From the NCBI RefSeq assembly GCF_023006325.1, contig NZ_JAINDF010000001.1:364863-428862 (forward strand): a stretch of 64,000 bases of DNA, written 5' to 3'. This stretch comes from Kordiimonas marina (GTDB taxonomy: Bacteria; Pseudomonadota; Alphaproteobacteria; Sphingomonadales; Kordiimonadaceae). The position numbers were made by a program, and so were the translations under genes. Below, in pieces: positions 35,616 through 46,499 of this stretch (positions are counted from its first letter, which is position 1; each line of letters opens with the position of its first letter). The notes beneath the pieces were generated by a model. That model had not been told where the DNA came from and searched no databases. It saw nothing but the letters and a program-made list of their open reading frames with translations.

Positions 35616-37168
35616 AGTGCCTGGCTCCCAAGGCTTGCCGACGGCAACAACTCATCCACGAAGGCATTGAAGGTGCCTTTCGTGACAAGCGTGCGAACGG
35701 CCTCGATGTCCGGTGCAAAATAGCGGTCCGCCGCGTAAAAATCCACCTTCTCCCGGACTGCGGCATAGACCTTCTCCAAGGTCTCGCTGGACCGAAGAGG
35801 CCTATGGAAATCAACGCCTTGCACTGCGGCGAGCAGTTCGATCGCAATCACCGCACCCGAATTGAAAGCAATATCATGCAGCCTGCGCCCGGCGAAAGTG
35901 GCCATGGAAACATGGTCCTCCTGCCCCGCCGAGGTCGGGATCGAATCCACACTGGCGGGGTGCGCGAGCGTCTTGTTTTCGCTGACCAAAGCCGCGGTCG
36001 TCACCTGCGCGATCATGAAGCCTGAGTTGAGGCCGCCATCCTCGACCAGGAACGCCGGCAGGCCGGACATTTTCGGGTCGACAAGCAGCGCGGTCCGGCG
36101 CTCGGAAATCGATGCGATTTCGGACGCGGCAATCGCCAGCATGTCAGCGGCCATCGCCACTGGCTCGGCGTGGAAGTTGCCGCCCGAAAGGATATCGCCC
36201 TCATCCGGGAAGATGAGCGGGTTGTCGGTGACGGCGTTCGCTTCCGTAAGCAGCGTTTCCGCCGCCTGCCGCATGACCGTGAGCGCCGCGCCCATCACCT
36301 GCGGCTGACACCTAAGGCTATAAGGGTCCTGCACTTTTTCACAAGTGTCGTGGCTGTGGCGGATTTCACTGCCCGCCAGCAGCGTGCGGTACATGGCGGC
36401 GGTATCGATCTGCCCGGCCTGGCGGCGGACGGCATGGATGCGCGGGTCGAACGGCACGTCCGAGCCCTTCATGGCATCAACCGACAGTGCGCCCGCAACC
36501 ATGGCGGCGGCGAAGACATTCTCGATCTCGAACAGGCCGGAAAGCGTGAGCGCGGTCGAGACCTGCGTGCCATTGAGGAGCGCCAGCCCTTCCTTGGCCT
36601 GCAGCGTGAGCGGCGTGAGCCCAGCAACCTTGAGGCCCTCTTTGGCGGAGAGCGTTTCACCCCGATGACGAACCTCGCCCACACCGAGAAGCACGGCGGA
36701 CATATGCGCGAGCGGCGCAAGATCCCCCGATGCGCCAACCGAGCCCTTGGCCGGAATGACCGGGTACACCCCGTGTTCCAGTAGCTTCAGGAGCGCACCG
36801 ATCACCTCCGGCCGCACGCCCGAATGGCCCTGCGCCAGCGACGTGGACTTGAGCGCGAGCACGAGGCGGACGACACCGTCTTTGAGGGGCTCGCCCGTGC
36901 CGGTCGCATGGCTCAGCACCAGGTTTTCTTGCAGCTTTTCGACGTCCGCGGCCTTGATGCGCGTATTCGCCATCAGGCCGAAGCCGGTGTTGATGCCATA
37001 CGCCGTGTCGCCGCGGGCGATAAGATCTGTCACCGTCCGGCGGGCGGTCTCGATACGGGCCGCGTCGGCTTGATCGAGCTCCAGCACGGTCGGATGCTCG
37101 TAAATATGCCGGAGGTCCTGAAGGCTGAAATGCCCTGCCCGGCGTACCATTTTATGGTCTGTTGTCAT
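35612..37168 (-). CDS. hutH: Histidine ammonia-lyase
   Basis: HutH deaminates L-histidine to urocanate using an autocatalytic MIO group. The 518-residue protein carries the MIO-forming Ala146-Ser147-Gly148 in [23 protein letters not shown] near residue 57, and [13 protein letters not shown]. Length fits the family. It lies 13 bp after hutU and overlaps hutG by four bases, in the hutF-C-U-H-G operon. No unusual residues seen. Confidence 0.97.
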   Translation of the reverse strand: MTTDHKMVRRAGHFSLQDLRHIYEHPTVLELDQADAARIETARRTVTDLIARGDTAYGINTGFGLMANTRIKAADVEKLQENLVLSHATGTGEPLKDGVVRLVLALKSTSLAQGHSGVRPEVIGALLKLLEHGVYPVIPAKGSVGASGDLAPLAHMSAVLLGVGEVRHRGETLSAKEGLKVAGLTPLTLQAKEGLALLNGTQVSTALTLSGLFEIENVFAAAMVAGALSVDAMKGSDVPFDPRIHAVRRQAGQIDTAAMYRTLLAGSEIRHSHDTCEKVQDPYSLRCQPQVMGAALTVMRQAAETLLTEANAVTDNPLIFPDEGDILSGGNFHAEPVAMAADMLAIAASEIASISERRTALLVDPKMSGLPAFLVEDGGLNSGFMIAQVTTAALVSENKTLAHPASVDSIPTSAGQEDHVSMATFAGRRLHDIAFNSGAVIAIELLAAVQGVDFHRPLRSSETLEKVYAAVREKVDFYAADRYFAPDIEAVRTLVTKGTFNAFVDELLPSASLGSQAL

Positions 37169-37181
37169 GGCTTGATACTCT

Positions 37182-38840
37182 TCACTTTGCCAGCATCGGC
37201 AGGTTGAGGCCCTTTTCGCGGGCGCAGTCTATGGCGATGTCATAGCCCGCATCGGCGTGGCGCATGACGCCGGTCGCCGGGTCGTTCCACAGCACACGGC
37301 CGAGGCGCGTGGCCGCCGCGTCCGAGCCGTCACACAGGATGACAACACCCGAATGTTGGCTGAAGCCCATGCCGACGCCCCCACCATGGTGAAGGCTGAC
37401 CCAGGTCGCCCCCGAAGCCGTGTTGAGAAGCGCGTTCAGGAGCGGCCAGTCGGACACGGCATCGGAGCCATCCTTCATACTCTCGGTCTCACGGTTCGGG
37501 CTCGCGACCGAGCCACTATCCAGATGGTCACGGCCAATGACGACCGGCGCCTTCAACTCCCCATTCTTGACCATCTCATTGAAGGCGAGGCCGAGACGGT
37601 GACGGTCCCCGAGGCCAACCCAGCAGATGCGTGCGGGCAGCCCCTGGAACTGGATGCGCTCGCGCGCCATATCCAGCCAGTTGTGCAGGTGCTTGTCGTC
37701 CGGCAGCAGTTCCTTCACCTTCTGGTCGGTCTTGTAGATATCCTCCGGGTCACCACTGAGCGCGGCCCAGCGGAACGGGCCGACACCGCGGCAGAACAGC
37801 GGCCGGATATAGGCGGGCACAAAGCCCGGGAAATCGAAGGCGTTCTTCACGCCCTCATCGAACGCGACCTGGCGGATATTGTTGCCATAATCGAAGGTGG
37901 GGATGCCCATTTCGTGGAACGCCAGCATCGCCTGCACATGCTTCGCCATCGAGGGCTTGGAGGCCGCGGCCACCGCCTCGGGGTCGGTCTCCCTCTTGCT
38001 CATCCACTCCGCCACGGTCCAGCCGATCGGCAGGTAACCGTTGATGGGGTCGTGGGCCGAGGTCTGGTCGGTCACCGCATCCGGGCGGATGCCCTTCTCG
38101 ACCATCTGGGGCAGGATTTCAGCGGCGTTACCGAGCACACCGACGGAGAGCGGCTTGCCTTCTTTATGCGCGCGCTCGATCATCTCCAGCGCTTCCTCAA
38201 CCGTGTCGGCACGAGCATCCAGATAGCCGGTCTTCAGCCGGAAATCGATGCGGCTTTCCTGGCATTCGATCGCCATGCAGGACGCGCCCGCCATGGTCGC
38301 GGCCAACGGCTGGGCGCCGCCCATACCGCCGAGGCCTGCGGTCAGAATCCATTTGCCTGCAAGGCTGCCACCAAAATGCTGTCGGCCCATTTCCACAAAC
38401 GTTTCATAGGTGCCCTGCACGATGCCCTGGCTGCCGATATAGATCCAGCTGCCTGCGGTCATCTGGCCGTACATCATCAGGCCCTTGCGATCGAGCTCGT
38501 TAAAATGCTCCCACGTCGCCCAGTGCGGCACGAGGTTGGAGTTGGCGATCAGCACGCGCGGGGCGTCCGTATGGGTCTTGAACACACCCACCGGCTTGCC
38601 GGATTGCACCAGCAGCGTTTCATCCTCTTCCATGCCCTGCAGCGTGGAGACGATGCGGTCATAGCATTCCCAGTTGCGGGCGGCGCGGCCGATGCCGCCA
38701 TAGACCACCAGCTCCTCCGGGTTTTCAGCGACACCGGGATCGAGGTTGTTCATCAACATGCGCATCGGCGCTTCTGTCGCCCAGCTTTTGCAGCTGAGTT
38801 CGGTGCCGTGGGGCGCATGGATGTCAGGGCGGTTTTTCAT
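37182..38840 (-). CDS. hutU: Urocanate hydratase
   Basis: HutU adds water to urocanate to give imidazolonepropionate, using a tightly bound NAD+. From the ATG at 38838-38840 ([12 protein letters not shown]) the protein has 552 residues, the usual size; the open frame runs further upstream through hutC antisense-phase codons and that extension is rejected. Typical blocks are [21 protein letters not shown], the [11 protein letters not shown] loop and [14 protein letters not shown] with the reactive-region Cys. A GAGGGA ribosome site precedes the start. It is the third gene of the hut operon. Confidence 0.97.
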   Translation of the reverse strand: MKNRPDIHAPHGTELSCKSWATEAPMRMLMNNLDPGVAENPEELVVYGGIGRAARNWECYDRIVSTLQGMEEDETLLVQSGKPVGVFKTHTDAPRVLIANSNLVPHWATWEHFNELDRKGLMMYGQMTAGSWIYIGSQGIVQGTYETFVEMGRQHFGGSLAGKWILTAGLGGMGGAQPLAATMAGASCMAIECQESRIDFRLKTGYLDARADTVEEALEMIERAHKEGKPLSVGVLGNAAEILPQMVEKGIRPDAVTDQTSAHDPINGYLPIGWTVAEWMSKRETDPEAVAAASKPSMAKHVQAMLAFHEMGIPTFDYGNNIRQVAFDEGVKNAFDFPGFVPAYIRPLFCRGVGPFRWAALSGDPEDIYKTDQKVKELLPDDKHLHNWLDMARERIQFQGLPARICWVGLGDRHRLGLAFNEMVKNGELKAPVVIGRDHLDSGSVASPNRETESMKDGSDAVSDWPLLNALLNTASGATWVSLHHGGGVGMGFSQHSGVVILCDGSDAAATRLGRVLWNDPATGVMRHADAGYDIAIDCAREKGLNLPMLAK

Positions 38841-38862
38841 TTTTAGGGGTCCCTCTTTTCGT

Positions 38863-39591
38863 TCAATTCGTATTGCCGGCGCCGACGTTCGAGAAGCGCG
38901 CGGTGAGTTCATAGCGGTCGCCGGGGTACAGGAGGCGGGCGTAGCTTGCCACGCGCTCGCCGGTCCAGGTGCGGCGGCCGATTTCAAGGCAGGGTGTGCC
39001 GGGCACGGCGTCCAGGCGCGCGGCCTCGGCCTTGCTCGCGCCCACCGCCCGCACCACATGTTCGGCACGCAACAAGGGCGCGACGGCAAGCAGATAGTCG
39101 GTCGGTGTCGCCTTGGTGAAATCCTGCATGAGCATGTCGGGTGCGATGTCCGGGTTGACCCAGCGTTCCTCCAGCTCCACCGGCACGCCGTCACCCTTAT
39201 GGACGACGATCAGATGGAAAAGCCGGGCACCGGGGAAGAGCGCGAACTGCTCAGCCACGTCTTTGGCCGCCTGCACCTCCTCAAGGACCAGCACTTCAGC
39301 GGACCAGTCTTCACCGCGCTCCGCCAGTTCGGCGGAGATGCTGACAATGTCGGCGGCATGACCGCGCATCCTTCGGCTCGCGACAAAGCTGCCCATCCCG
39401 GCACGGCGGAGGATATGGCCTTCCTCGGTGAGTTCCCGGAGCGCGCGGTTGACGGTCATCCGCGAGACACCAAGCGCGCGGACGAGTTCATTCTCGCTCG
39501 GCAGCTTGTCGCCCGCCGTGTAATCGCCGCGTTCGATACGCTCGAGGATATGGCGTTTGACCTGTTCGTAGCGGGGCAGCGGCAGGGTCAT
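38863..39591 (-). CDS. hutC: Histidine utilisation repressor (GntR family)
   Basis: This 242-residue GntR/HutC-type regulator has an N-terminal winged helix ([19 protein letters not shown], then [20 protein letters not shown]) and a C-terminal UTRA ligand domain (about 90-235) that binds urocanate in known HutC proteins. It is the second gene of the operon it is expected to repress and its ATG overlaps the hutF stop by four bases. The probable operator is at 40979-41002 in the hutF-hutI promoter. Confidence 0.95.
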   Translation of the reverse strand: MTLPLPRYEQVKRHILERIERGDYTAGDKLPSENELVRALGVSRMTVNRALRELTEEGHILRRAGMGSFVASRRMRGHAADIVSISAELAERGEDWSAEVLVLEEVQAAKDVAEQFALFPGARLFHLIVVHKGDGVPVELEERWVNPDIAPDMLMQDFTKATPTDYLLAVAPLLRAEHVVRAVGASKAEAARLDAVPGTPCLEIGRRTWTGERVASYARLLYPGDRYELTARFSNVGAGNTN

Positions 39592-40964
39592 GACAGCACC
39601 TCCAGATCGGCGGCGATGCGCGCAACCGTATCGCGGTAACGGCCGGTGATTTCGGCCTCGTTCTTGTGGGCACCGTCTTCGATCACCCAGTTCCCAGCGA
39701 CCATCACATCCCGGACCGGGCTTGGCTGACCGGCGAAGACAAAAGCATCGACCGTGTGCGCGCCGTGGGTGGCGGCGAAAGTGGCCGAGGTGTCATCCAG
39801 CACGATCAGGTCCGCGCGCTTACCAACCGCGATCTCGCCGATCGGCTGGGCGAGCGCCTGCGCACCGCCTTCAGCAGCCGCGCACCAGAGATTGAGGCCT
39901 GTGTGACCACCATCGGCGGGGGTGAGCACCGTGCGTGCCTGCCGCGCCAGCCGCTGGCCATATTCCAAAAGCCGAAGCTCCTCCCGCGCATCGATGCTGA
40001 CATGGCTGTCGGAGCCGATGCCGAAACGGCCGCCGTGCGCAGCATATTCCGCCGCCGGGAACAGGCCGTCGCCCAGGTTGGCCTCGGTTGTCGGGCACAG
40101 CCCGGCGACCACGCCGCGTTCGGCCATGCCGCGCCATTCGGCTTCCACAACATGGGTCGCATGGATAAGGCACCAGCGCTCATCGAGGTTTTGCGTGTCC
40201 AACAGCCATTCAACCGGGCGTTTGCCTGAGAAGGCCTCACACGCCTCAACCTCCCGCGTCTGCTCAGCGACATGGATATGGATCGGGGCCTTGAGCGAAA
40301 TATCCTCCAGGGCTTCAATCGCTGGGGCAAAGCTGCCCTCCGGCACAGCCCGCAAGGAATGGAACGCCATGCCGAGCCGGTGATTGCCGCCATCAAGCCG
40401 CGCGGCCAGAACCTTGAGGAGCCGGATAAAATCTTCCGTGTCATGCAGGAACGGCTGCTGGGCGTCTTCCGGGGCCTTGCCGCCAAAATCCGATGCCTGA
40501 TACAGCACCGGCAGGTGGGTGAGCGCGATGCCGACACCGTCCGCCGCCTTCATGATCGCGCCGGACATATCCAGTGCCTGATCACGGTGGCTGTTATGGA
40601 GATAATGGAACTCGCCCACCGCCGTGTAGCCGGCCTTGAGCATTTCCAGATAGAGCTGGGCGGCGATGGCTTCTGCCGCCTCCGGCGTCATCGCCGCAGC
40701 GAAATGATACATCGCCCGCCGCCAGCTCCAGAAATCGGACGCCCCCACGGCCTTCACCTCGGCAAGCCCCGCGAACCCGCGCTGGAAAGCATGGCTGTGC
40801 AGGTTCGCCATCGCCGGGAGGACCGGCCCGCGCGCATGATGACCCTCGGGCGCCTGCACGCCGGTTTCCATCTCGGTGATCATGCCGTCGGGCGCCACCG
40901 TGACACGGATGTCATGCGCCCAGTCCCGGCCGATCAGCCCTTCGGTGAAATAATGCGTCTGCAT
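39588..40964 (-). CDS. hutF: Formimidoylglutamate deiminase
   Basis: HutF deiminates N-formimidoyl-glutamate to N-formyl-glutamate and ammonia. It is a metal-dependent amidohydrolase-superfamily enzyme with [32 protein letters not shown] and [12 protein letters not shown] chose the ATG at 40962-40964 (MQTHYFTEG) after GAAGGAAA; this gives 458 residues. The longer reading starts inside the operator and is rejected. It is the first gene of the leftward hut operon. Confidence 0.95.
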   Translation of the reverse strand: MQTHYFTEGLIGRDWAHDIRVTVAPDGMITEMETGVQAPEGHHARGPVLPAMANLHSHAFQRGFAGLAEVKAVGASDFWSWRRAMYHFAAAMTPEAAEAIAAQLYLEMLKAGYTAVGEFHYLHNSHRDQALDMSGAIMKAADGVGIALTHLPVLYQASDFGGKAPEDAQQPFLHDTEDFIRLLKVLAARLDGGNHRLGMAFHSLRAVPEGSFAPAIEALEDISLKAPIHIHVAEQTREVEACEAFSGKRPVEWLLDTQNLDERWCLIHATHVVEAEWRGMAERGVVAGLCPTTEANLGDGLFPAAEYAAHGGRFGIGSDSHVSIDAREELRLLEYGQRLARQARTVLTPADGGHTGLNLWCAAAEGGAQALAQPIGEIAVGKRADLIVLDDTSATFAATHGAHTVDAFVFAGQPSPVRDVMVAGNWVIEDGAHKNEAEITGRYRDTVARIAADLEVLS

Positions 40965-40978
40965 GGGGTTTCCTTCAA

Positions 40979-41002
40979 CTTGTATATACAGGTTCATACA
41001 AG
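40979..41002. promoter_or_regulatory. Probable HutC operator in hutF-hutI divergent promoter
   Basis: The core TGTATATACA (40981-40990) is a perfect palindrome. A wider pair CTTGTAT (40979-40985) and ATACAAG (40996-41002) forms a second inverted repeat. It resembles the TGTATA-rich sites described for HutC repressors. It sits 15 bp before hutF and about 70 bp before hutI, so it could control both directions. Confidence 0.75.
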
Positions 41003-41074
41003 CTTGCATATTCTGTCAAGCGGGCAGTATGCTGGTGGACGGGAATGGGACTGAAGACAGGGGGACAAACACCA

Positions 41075-42277
41075 ATGTTCGACACGCTTTACCGCAACAT
41101 CAACATCGCCACCATGAGTGCCACCGGCCTGCCTTACGGCGCGGTGAAAGACGGTGCCATCGGCGTTCTGGATGGCCGACTCGCCTTCGTGGGCCCGCAA
41201 GACGGCCTGCCCGAGGACGTGGCGGCGGACAGGATACTGGACTGTGGCGGTGAGTGGGTTTTCCCCGGTTTTATCGACTGCCATACCCATGCGGTGTTCG
41301 GCGGCAACCGCGCGCGCGAGTTTGAGGAACGGCTGAATGGTGTCTCTTATGAGGAGATCGCGCGCCGGGGCGGCGGCATCCTCTCCACCGTGAATGCAAC
41401 CCGCGAAGCCAGCGTCGCCACGCTGGTGAAGCAGGCGACAGCACGGCTCAAGCGGCTGGCGGAAGACGGTGTGACGACGGTGGAGATCAAGTCCGGCTAC
41501 GGCCTGACGCTGCAGGACGAGACCAAAATGCTGGAAGCCGCGCGCATCGCGGGCCGGGAGGCGGGCGTGGATGTCACCACCACCTTCCTCGGCGCCCATG
41601 CGCTGCCGCCCGAATATATGGGCGACAAGGACGGCTATATCGCCCATGTGGCGGATGAGATGATCCCGGCGATAGCCGAAGCGGGCCTCGCCGACGCGGT
41701 CGATGCCTTCTGTGAGGGCATCGCCTTCAGCCCCGAGCAGGTTGAGCGTGTGTTCGAAGCCGCAGCCAAGCATGACCTGAAGGTCAAGCTGCACGCCGAC
41801 CAGCTGAGTGATCTGTCGGGCGGCGCGCTCGCCGCCAAGCACGGCGCGCTGTCGGCTGACCATCTGGAATATGCGAGTGCCGAAAGCATCCGCGCGATGA
41901 AGCAGGCGGGCACCGTCGCCGTGCTACTGCCCGGCGCCTTTTATGTGCTGAAGGAGCACAGGCGCCCGCCGGTGGAGATGCTCAGGAAGGAAGGCGTGGC
42001 CATGGCGCTGGCGACCGACCTCAACCCCGGCACCTCGCCCGCGCTTTCGATCCAGCTGATGCTGCATATGGGCTGCACGCTGTTCGGCATGACGCCGGAG
42101 GAAGCCGTGCGCGGCGTCACGGCCCACGCGGCCTCAGCACTCGGCCTTGCCCATGACCGCGGCACGCTCGAGACCGGCAAACGCGCCGACATGGTCTTCT
42201 TCGATATCGACGAACCGGCGGAGCTGGCCTACTGGCTCGGCGGCGTGAAGCCCACACGCGTGGTGCGGGCGGACTGA
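41075..42277 (+). CDS. hutI: Imidazolonepropionase
   Basis: HutI opens imidazolonepropionate to formimidoylglutamate. It has 400 residues from the ATG at 41075, which follows GGGGGAC; the upstream in-frame codon at 41045 is not used. Metal-site motifs are [13 protein letters not shown] and KLHADQLSD, with DLNPGTSP near the C-terminus and the EIKSGYGL substrate loop. It diverges from the hutFCUHG operon across the HutC operator, completing histidine breakdown to glutamate, ammonia and formate. Confidence 0.97.
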   Translation: MFDTLYRNINIATMSATGLPYGAVKDGAIGVLDGRLAFVGPQDGLPEDVAADRILDCGGEWVFPGFIDCHTHAVFGGNRAREFEERLNGVSYEEIARRGGGILSTVNATREASVATLVKQATARLKRLAEDGVTTVEIKSGYGLTLQDETKMLEAARIAGREAGVDVTTTFLGAHALPPEYMGDKDGYIAHVADEMIPAIAEAGLADAVDAFCEGIAFSPEQVERVFEAAAKHDLKVKLHADQLSDLSGGALAAKHGALSADHLEYASAESIRAMKQAGTVAVLLPGAFYVLKEHRRPPVEMLRKEGVAMALATDLNPGTSPALSIQLMLHMGCTLFGMTPEEAVRGVTAHAASALGLAHDRGTLETGKRADMVFFDIDEPAELAYWLGGVKPTRVVRAD

Positions 42278-42335
42278 CGCCCCATCCGCACTTCCCATCT
42301 TGGCGGCGCGCACATGAGCGCCTATAAGGTCATCC

Positions 42336-43844
42336 ATGACTTACGATTCACTCAGAGATTTCATCGACCGCCTGGAGGCTGAAGGCCGCCTTGTGCGCGT
42401 AACCGAACCGGTCTCCACCGAGCTGGAGATGACCGAAATCCAGACCCGCGTGCTGCACGCTGGCGGGCCCGCCATCTTGTTCGAAAATGTGGTGAACGAA
42501 CGCGGCGAGAAATCCGACATGCCGGTGCTCGTCAACCTGTTCGGCACGGTCGAGCGCGTCGCCTGGGGCATGAACCGGGAGCCGCATGAGCTGCGCGAAG
42601 TCGGCGAAACGCTGGCGTTCCTCAGGCAGCCCGAACCGCCACGCGGCATCAAGGACGCGCTGGAGCTGCTGCCGCTCGCCAAGCAAGTGCTGTCGATGAA
42701 GCCGAAGAAGGTGAAGAAAGCGCCGGTGCAGGAAGTGGTGCTGACGGGCGATGACATCGACCTTTTCAAGCTGCCGGTGCAGACCTGCTGGCCGGGCGAA
42801 CCCGCGCCGCTGATCACCTGGCCGCTTGTCGTCACCAAAGGCCCGTCCGATAAGGCGGAGGATAACTATAACCTCGGCATCTACCGGATGCAGCGCCTGG
42901 GCAAAAACCAGACGCTGATGCGCTGGCTGAAGCACCGGGGCGGTGCCCAGCAGTATGAGCGCTGGAAAAAGGTGAGCCCCGAGCCCGTGCCCGCCGCCGT
43001 GGTGATCGGCGCGGACCCCGGCACCATTCTGGCCGCCGTGACCCCCGTGCCGGATACGCTGAGCGAATATCAATTCGCCGGTCTCCTGCGCGGCAAGAAG
43101 GTGCCGCTCGTGAAGTGCAAGACCGTGCCTTTGGAAGTGCCCGCGACCGCCGAGATCGTCATCGAAGGCCACGTGAGCCTGACCGACTACCGCGACGAAG
43201 GCCCGTACGGCGACCACACCGGTTATTATAACTCGGTGGAGAAATTCCCGGTCTTTACCGTGTCGGCCATCACCATGCGCGAGAAGCCGATTTACCTTTC
43301 CACCTACACCGGCCGCCCGCCGGATGAGCCCGCCATCCTCGGCGAAGCGCTCAATGAGGTGTTCATCCCGCTCCTGCAGCAGCAGTTCCCGGAAATCACC
43401 GACTTCTGGCTGCCGCCCGAAGGCTGCAGCTACCGGATCGCCGTCGTCAGCATGAAAAAGGCCTACGCGGGCCACGCCAAGCGCATCATGCAGGGCGTGT
43501 GGTCGTTCCTCCGCCAGTTCGTCTATACCAAATTCGTGATCGTGGTGGATGACGACATCAACGCGCGCGACTGGAAGGACGTGATGTGGGCGATTTCAAC
43601 CCGCATGGACCCGGTGCGCGACATCGTGACGGTGGAAAACACCCCGATCGACTATCTTGATTTCGCGAGCCCGGAAAGCGGCCTCGGCGGCAAGCTGGGG
43701 CTGGATGCCACCAACAAGGTCGGCAACGAAACCCACCGCGAATGGGGCACGGAAATCCGCATGGACAACGCCGTCATCGAGAAGGTGGACGCCATCTGGG
43801 ACAGCCTCGGCATCCCCGGTGAGGGCAAGAAGATTTGGAAGTGA
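42336..43844 (+). CDS. ubiD: UbiD-family decarboxylase
   Basis: UbiD uses prenylated FMN (made by UbiX) to remove the carboxyl group of 3-polyprenyl-4-hydroxybenzoate in ubiquinone synthesis. The 502-residue length is typical of the ubiquinone enzyme. Blocks include [10 protein letters not shown] (the Arg region), [10 protein letters not shown]-like [23 protein letters not shown] with the conserved Glu residues, and [16 protein letters not shown] near the end. It stands alone, 58 bp after hutI. Because the island carries aromatic acid genes, a catabolic aryl decarboxylase is possible but the housekeeping role fits best. UbiX is not here. Confidence 0.92.
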   Translation: MTYDSLRDFIDRLEAEGRLVRVTEPVSTELEMTEIQTRVLHAGGPAILFENVVNERGEKSDMPVLVNLFGTVERVAWGMNREPHELREVGETLAFLRQPEPPRGIKDALELLPLAKQVLSMKPKKVKKAPVQEVVLTGDDIDLFKLPVQTCWPGEPAPLITWPLVVTKGPSDKAEDNYNLGIYRMQRLGKNQTLMRWLKHRGGAQQYERWKKVSPEPVPAAVVIGADPGTILAAVTPVPDTLSEYQFAGLLRGKKVPLVKCKTVPLEVPATAEIVIEGHVSLTDYRDEGPYGDHTGYYNSVEKFPVFTVSAITMREKPIYLSTYTGRPPDEPAILGEALNEVFIPLLQQQFPEITDFWLPPEGCSYRIAVVSMKKAYAGHAKRIMQGVWSFLRQFVYTKFVIVVDDDINARDWKDVMWAISTRMDPVRDIVTVENTPIDYLDFASPESGLGGKLGLDATNKVGNETHREWGTEIRMDNAVIEKVDAIWDSLGIPGEGKKIWK

Positions 43845-43851
43845 TGCTGAG

Positions 43852-44682
43852 CTAGCTTTGCTTCGGCAACAGAGCCTTCTCAAGGAACCAAGTTAAACTG
43901 CCATTCCACCGACCCTCAAACGGGCCTGAGTGAAAAGCCTGCGCCCCACAATTGTAACGGGGCCAGGAATTCGGCCATATCGATTTTATCAGCCATCCAT
44001 GCGGCCCGGTCGCGAACTTGTATTCCGAAAGAAGCTCACCGCTCTGCGCATCGAATAGCTGGAATACACGATCCACGCTGGGAGGTTGATCTGTCTTTTT
44101 GTACCAGGCTCCAGGGCTACGCCACAAATGGACACGAAACTGCGGTTCGTCGAAATCCCCTTCGAAGGACAGGCAGATATGACGTTTTCTTAACTGAAGA
44201 GCCAGACCGTAGGCAGTAAGGCCATAACGGCTATACGGGCCATAGGCGTCAAGAACCTTCCCCTCAGACCGCACTATTTTAGGCTGGCAAACCTCGCCCT
44301 GCTCCGGCAGTTGGTTTTTAGGCTTCTCTATCCCTAAAAGAGAGTTCTCTCCATTCTCAGCCGCAGGAAAGTTACGGAACAACACGTTCCTTACCGTCTG
44401 TGCCAACAAGGCGTTTTTGATATCAATCCCCCGCGCTTCCAGAAGAATCGTATCCGCCGTCACAGGCTTGAAACGGGACCAACCTGCATGGGTACTGCAC
44501 CAATCCTGAAAAGACGCATAAGCCCAATATTCACTGACAAGGGGATAAGCCCCTATAAGGGCCACGATTGGCACAATGAATGGGACAATTCTTGAAAGAC
44601 GTGTATGCGCCACGAACCGGGCAACCAAGAAAACGAGTATCCCCCATAACACGCCTGCTACCAGCAAAAGCCAAAAGGTCAT
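43852..44682 (-). CDS. Hypothetical membrane-anchored protein
   Basis: A 276-residue protein I do not recognise. Two N-terminal hydrophobic helices (about 1-23 and 31-50, FWLLLVAGVLWGILVFLVARF and VPFIVPIVALIGAYPLV) are followed by a soluble part with several Cys (WCSTH, EVCQPKI, RHICLSF, RYNCGA) and a repeated Trp/Tyr pattern, so the soluble domain may be periplasmic. The stop is 8 bp from the ubiD stop (convergent). Base use is AT-richer than ubiD and pmbA on either side, hinting at later acquisition. No function assigned. Confidence 0.7.
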   Translation of the reverse strand: MTFWLLLVAGVLWGILVFLVARFVAHTRLSRIVPFIVPIVALIGAYPLVSEYWAYASFQDWCSTHAGWSRFKPVTADTILLEARGIDIKNALLAQTVRNVLFRNFPAAENGENSLLGIEKPKNQLPEQGEVCQPKIVRSEGKVLDAYGPYSRYGLTAYGLALQLRKRHICLSFEGDFDEPQFRVHLWRSPGAWYKKTDQPPSVDRVFQLFDAQSGELLSEYKFATGPHGWLIKSIWPNSWPRYNCGAQAFHSGPFEGRWNGSLTWFLEKALLPKQS

Positions 44683-44762
44683 AAGCGCCTCCTTCTATAG
44701 AGGTGGCGCATCAAACCAGCTATTTCAAGGTTAATTAAACCACTTACAATTGAACATCAGCT

Positions 44763-44987
44763 TCACGATTTAGGCTCTTCCTTATCCTTCCCCTTCTTCC
44801 GCCCACTCAGCGCCCAGCCGATGATGAGGCCGACGAGGACGGCGAAGATGATGACGGCGAAGCGGCGGGTGTAGAAGGACCAGAAGAGGAAATTCACCTC
44901 GATGGTCGCCATATTCTGGGCCGCGAACAGCACCAGCAGTCCGCCTGCCACCGATGCCAGCGAATATTTGACCTTGCTCATCTTCAT
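44763..44987 (-). CDS. Small LapA-domain (DUF1049) membrane protein
   Basis: A 74-residue protein with two transmembrane helices (SLASVAGGLLVLFAAQN and FAVIIFAVLVGLIIGWALSG) separated by EVNFLFWSF, and a Lys/Glu-rich tail, as in the LapA_dom (lipopolysaccharide assembly protein A domain) family. The ATG at 44985-44987 follows GGTGAGG; the longer reading frame upstream is not family-like. Function in envelope assembly is inferred from the family only. Confidence 0.8.
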   Translation of the reverse strand: MKMSKVKYSLASVAGGLLVLFAAQNMATIEVNFLFWSFYTRRFAVIIFAVLVGLIIGWALSGRKKGKDKEEPKS

Positions 44988-45141
44988 AAATACCTCACCT
45001 GCCTTCAAGGATGCCTTGTGCCAGCATAGCACGAACCACGGCGGCGGCCTATGCGGGCAGCCCCTTGCCGCGCTCTTGCTCTCATGGGCCATCTGTGGCT
45101 AAGTGCGGAGCAACAGTTCCACAGCCTTTTCAGGAAGTTTT

Positions 45142-46485
45142 ATGTCCGACGACAAGACCCTCAACCTTCTTAATGACCTTGTGGCCGCCGCGATAAAGGG
45201 CGGCGCCGATGCCGCCGACGCCGTCACGGTGGAAGCCACCAGCCGCGGCGTCAGCTGGCGCGAAGGCAAGCTGGAGGATGTTGAGGGGTCGGAAGGCGAG
45301 GATATCGGCCTCCGTGTCTTCTTCGGCAAGAAGCAGGCGATGGTTTCCACCTCCGACAGGCGGCCCCAGGCCTTGAAGGCGCTGGTTGAGCGCACGCTCG
45401 ATATGGCGCGCGCGGTGCCGGAAGATGAATATTGCGGCCTCGCCCCCGAAGAAGCGCTGCACAAAGGCCCGATGGCCGAGCTGGACCTTTATGACGACAC
45501 GGATGTTTCCGCCGACAGGCTGGCCGAGCTGGCCGCCGAGGCCGAGGACGCGGCGCTGGCCGTTCAGGGCGTAACCACCACGCCGGGCGCGGGCGCCAGT
45601 GCCTCCAGCTGGGCGATCGCGCTGGTCACCAGCCACGGCTTCGCAGGAAGCTACCGGGGCAGCAGCTTTTCGGTTTCCATTGCCGCCGTCGCGGGCGAAG
45701 GTACGGCGATGGAGCGGGACTATGACATGTCCAACAAGCGCTTTTTCGCAGACCTTGAAAAGGCATCGGAAGTCGGCCGCTCCGCCGGGGAACGCGCGGT
45801 CAAGCGCCTGGGCGCCAAGCAGATGAAAAGCGGCAGCCTGCCGATCGTGTTCGACCCGCGGGTTTCCCGCACGATGATCGGGCATTTCTCCGGCGCCATC
45901 ACCGGTACCAGTATCGCGCGCGGCACCAGCTTCCTGAAAGATGCGATGGACACCGAGGTGTTCGCCCCCGGTGTGCAGATCGTCGACGACCCGTTCATCA
46001 AGCGCGGCCTGTCCTCCCGCCTGTTTGACGGCGAAGGCGTGGCCGTGAAGAAAATGAACATCGTCGAGGACGGGCGGCTGACCTCATGGCTGCAAAACAG
46101 CGCGTCCGCGCGCCAGCTTGGGCTTGAGGTTACCGGCCACGCGAGCCGGGGCACGTCCTCCGCGCCCGGCATTTCCACCAGCAACTTCTATATGGCGCCG
46201 GGCGAGATGAGCCCCGCCGAACTGATGGCCGACATCAAGGACGGCATTTACGTGACCGAGCTGATCGGCATGGGCGTGAACCCGGTCACCGGCGACTATA
46301 GCCGGGGCGCGGCGGGCTTCCGTATCGAAAACGGGGTGCTGACCACGCCGGTGAGCGAGATCACCATCGCGGGCAATCTTAAGACTATGTTCAAACATCT
46401 TGTGCCAGCATCGGACCTTGAGTTCCGCTATGGCTCGAACGCGCCAACCGTGCGGATTGATGGTATGATGGTCGCAGGCGCCTGA
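45142..46485 (+). CDS. pmbA: TldE/PmbA metalloprotease-family protein
   Basis: This 447-residue protein belongs to the TldD/PmbA family; with TldD it forms a protease that matures modified peptides such as microcin B17 and degrades CcdA. Segments DIGLRVFFGKKQAMVSTSD, HFSGAITGTSIARGTSF and STSNFYMAPG are typical. The TldE/PmbA subunit itself lacks the metal-binding HExxxH of TldD, and none is seen here. The ATG at 45142 follows AGGAAG. The phosphatase gene lies 14 bp downstream and probably shares the transcript. Confidence 0.93.
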   Translation: MSDDKTLNLLNDLVAAAIKGGADAADAVTVEATSRGVSWREGKLEDVEGSEGEDIGLRVFFGKKQAMVSTSDRRPQALKALVERTLDMARAVPEDEYCGLAPEEALHKGPMAELDLYDDTDVSADRLAELAAEAEDAALAVQGVTTTPGAGASASSWAIALVTSHGFAGSYRGSSFSVSIAAVAGEGTAMERDYDMSNKRFFADLEKASEVGRSAGERAVKRLGAKQMKSGSLPIVFDPRVSRTMIGHFSGAITGTSIARGTSFLKDAMDTEVFAPGVQIVDDPFIKRGLSSRLFDGEGVAVKKMNIVEDGRLTSWLQNSASARQLGLEVTGHASRGTSSAPGISTSNFYMAPGEMSPAELMADIKDGIYVTELIGMGVNPVTGDYSRGAAGFRIENGVLTTPVSEITIAGNLKTMFKHLVPASDLEFRYGSNAPTVRIDGMMVAGA

Positions 46486-46499
46486 GGCTTAAAAGCCGA

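Noticed and set aside
37182-39194. Long upstream extension of hutU into hutC
   Set aside because: HutU homology starts at 38840 after GAGGGA; the extra residues are in the antisense-phase of hutC and not protein-like.
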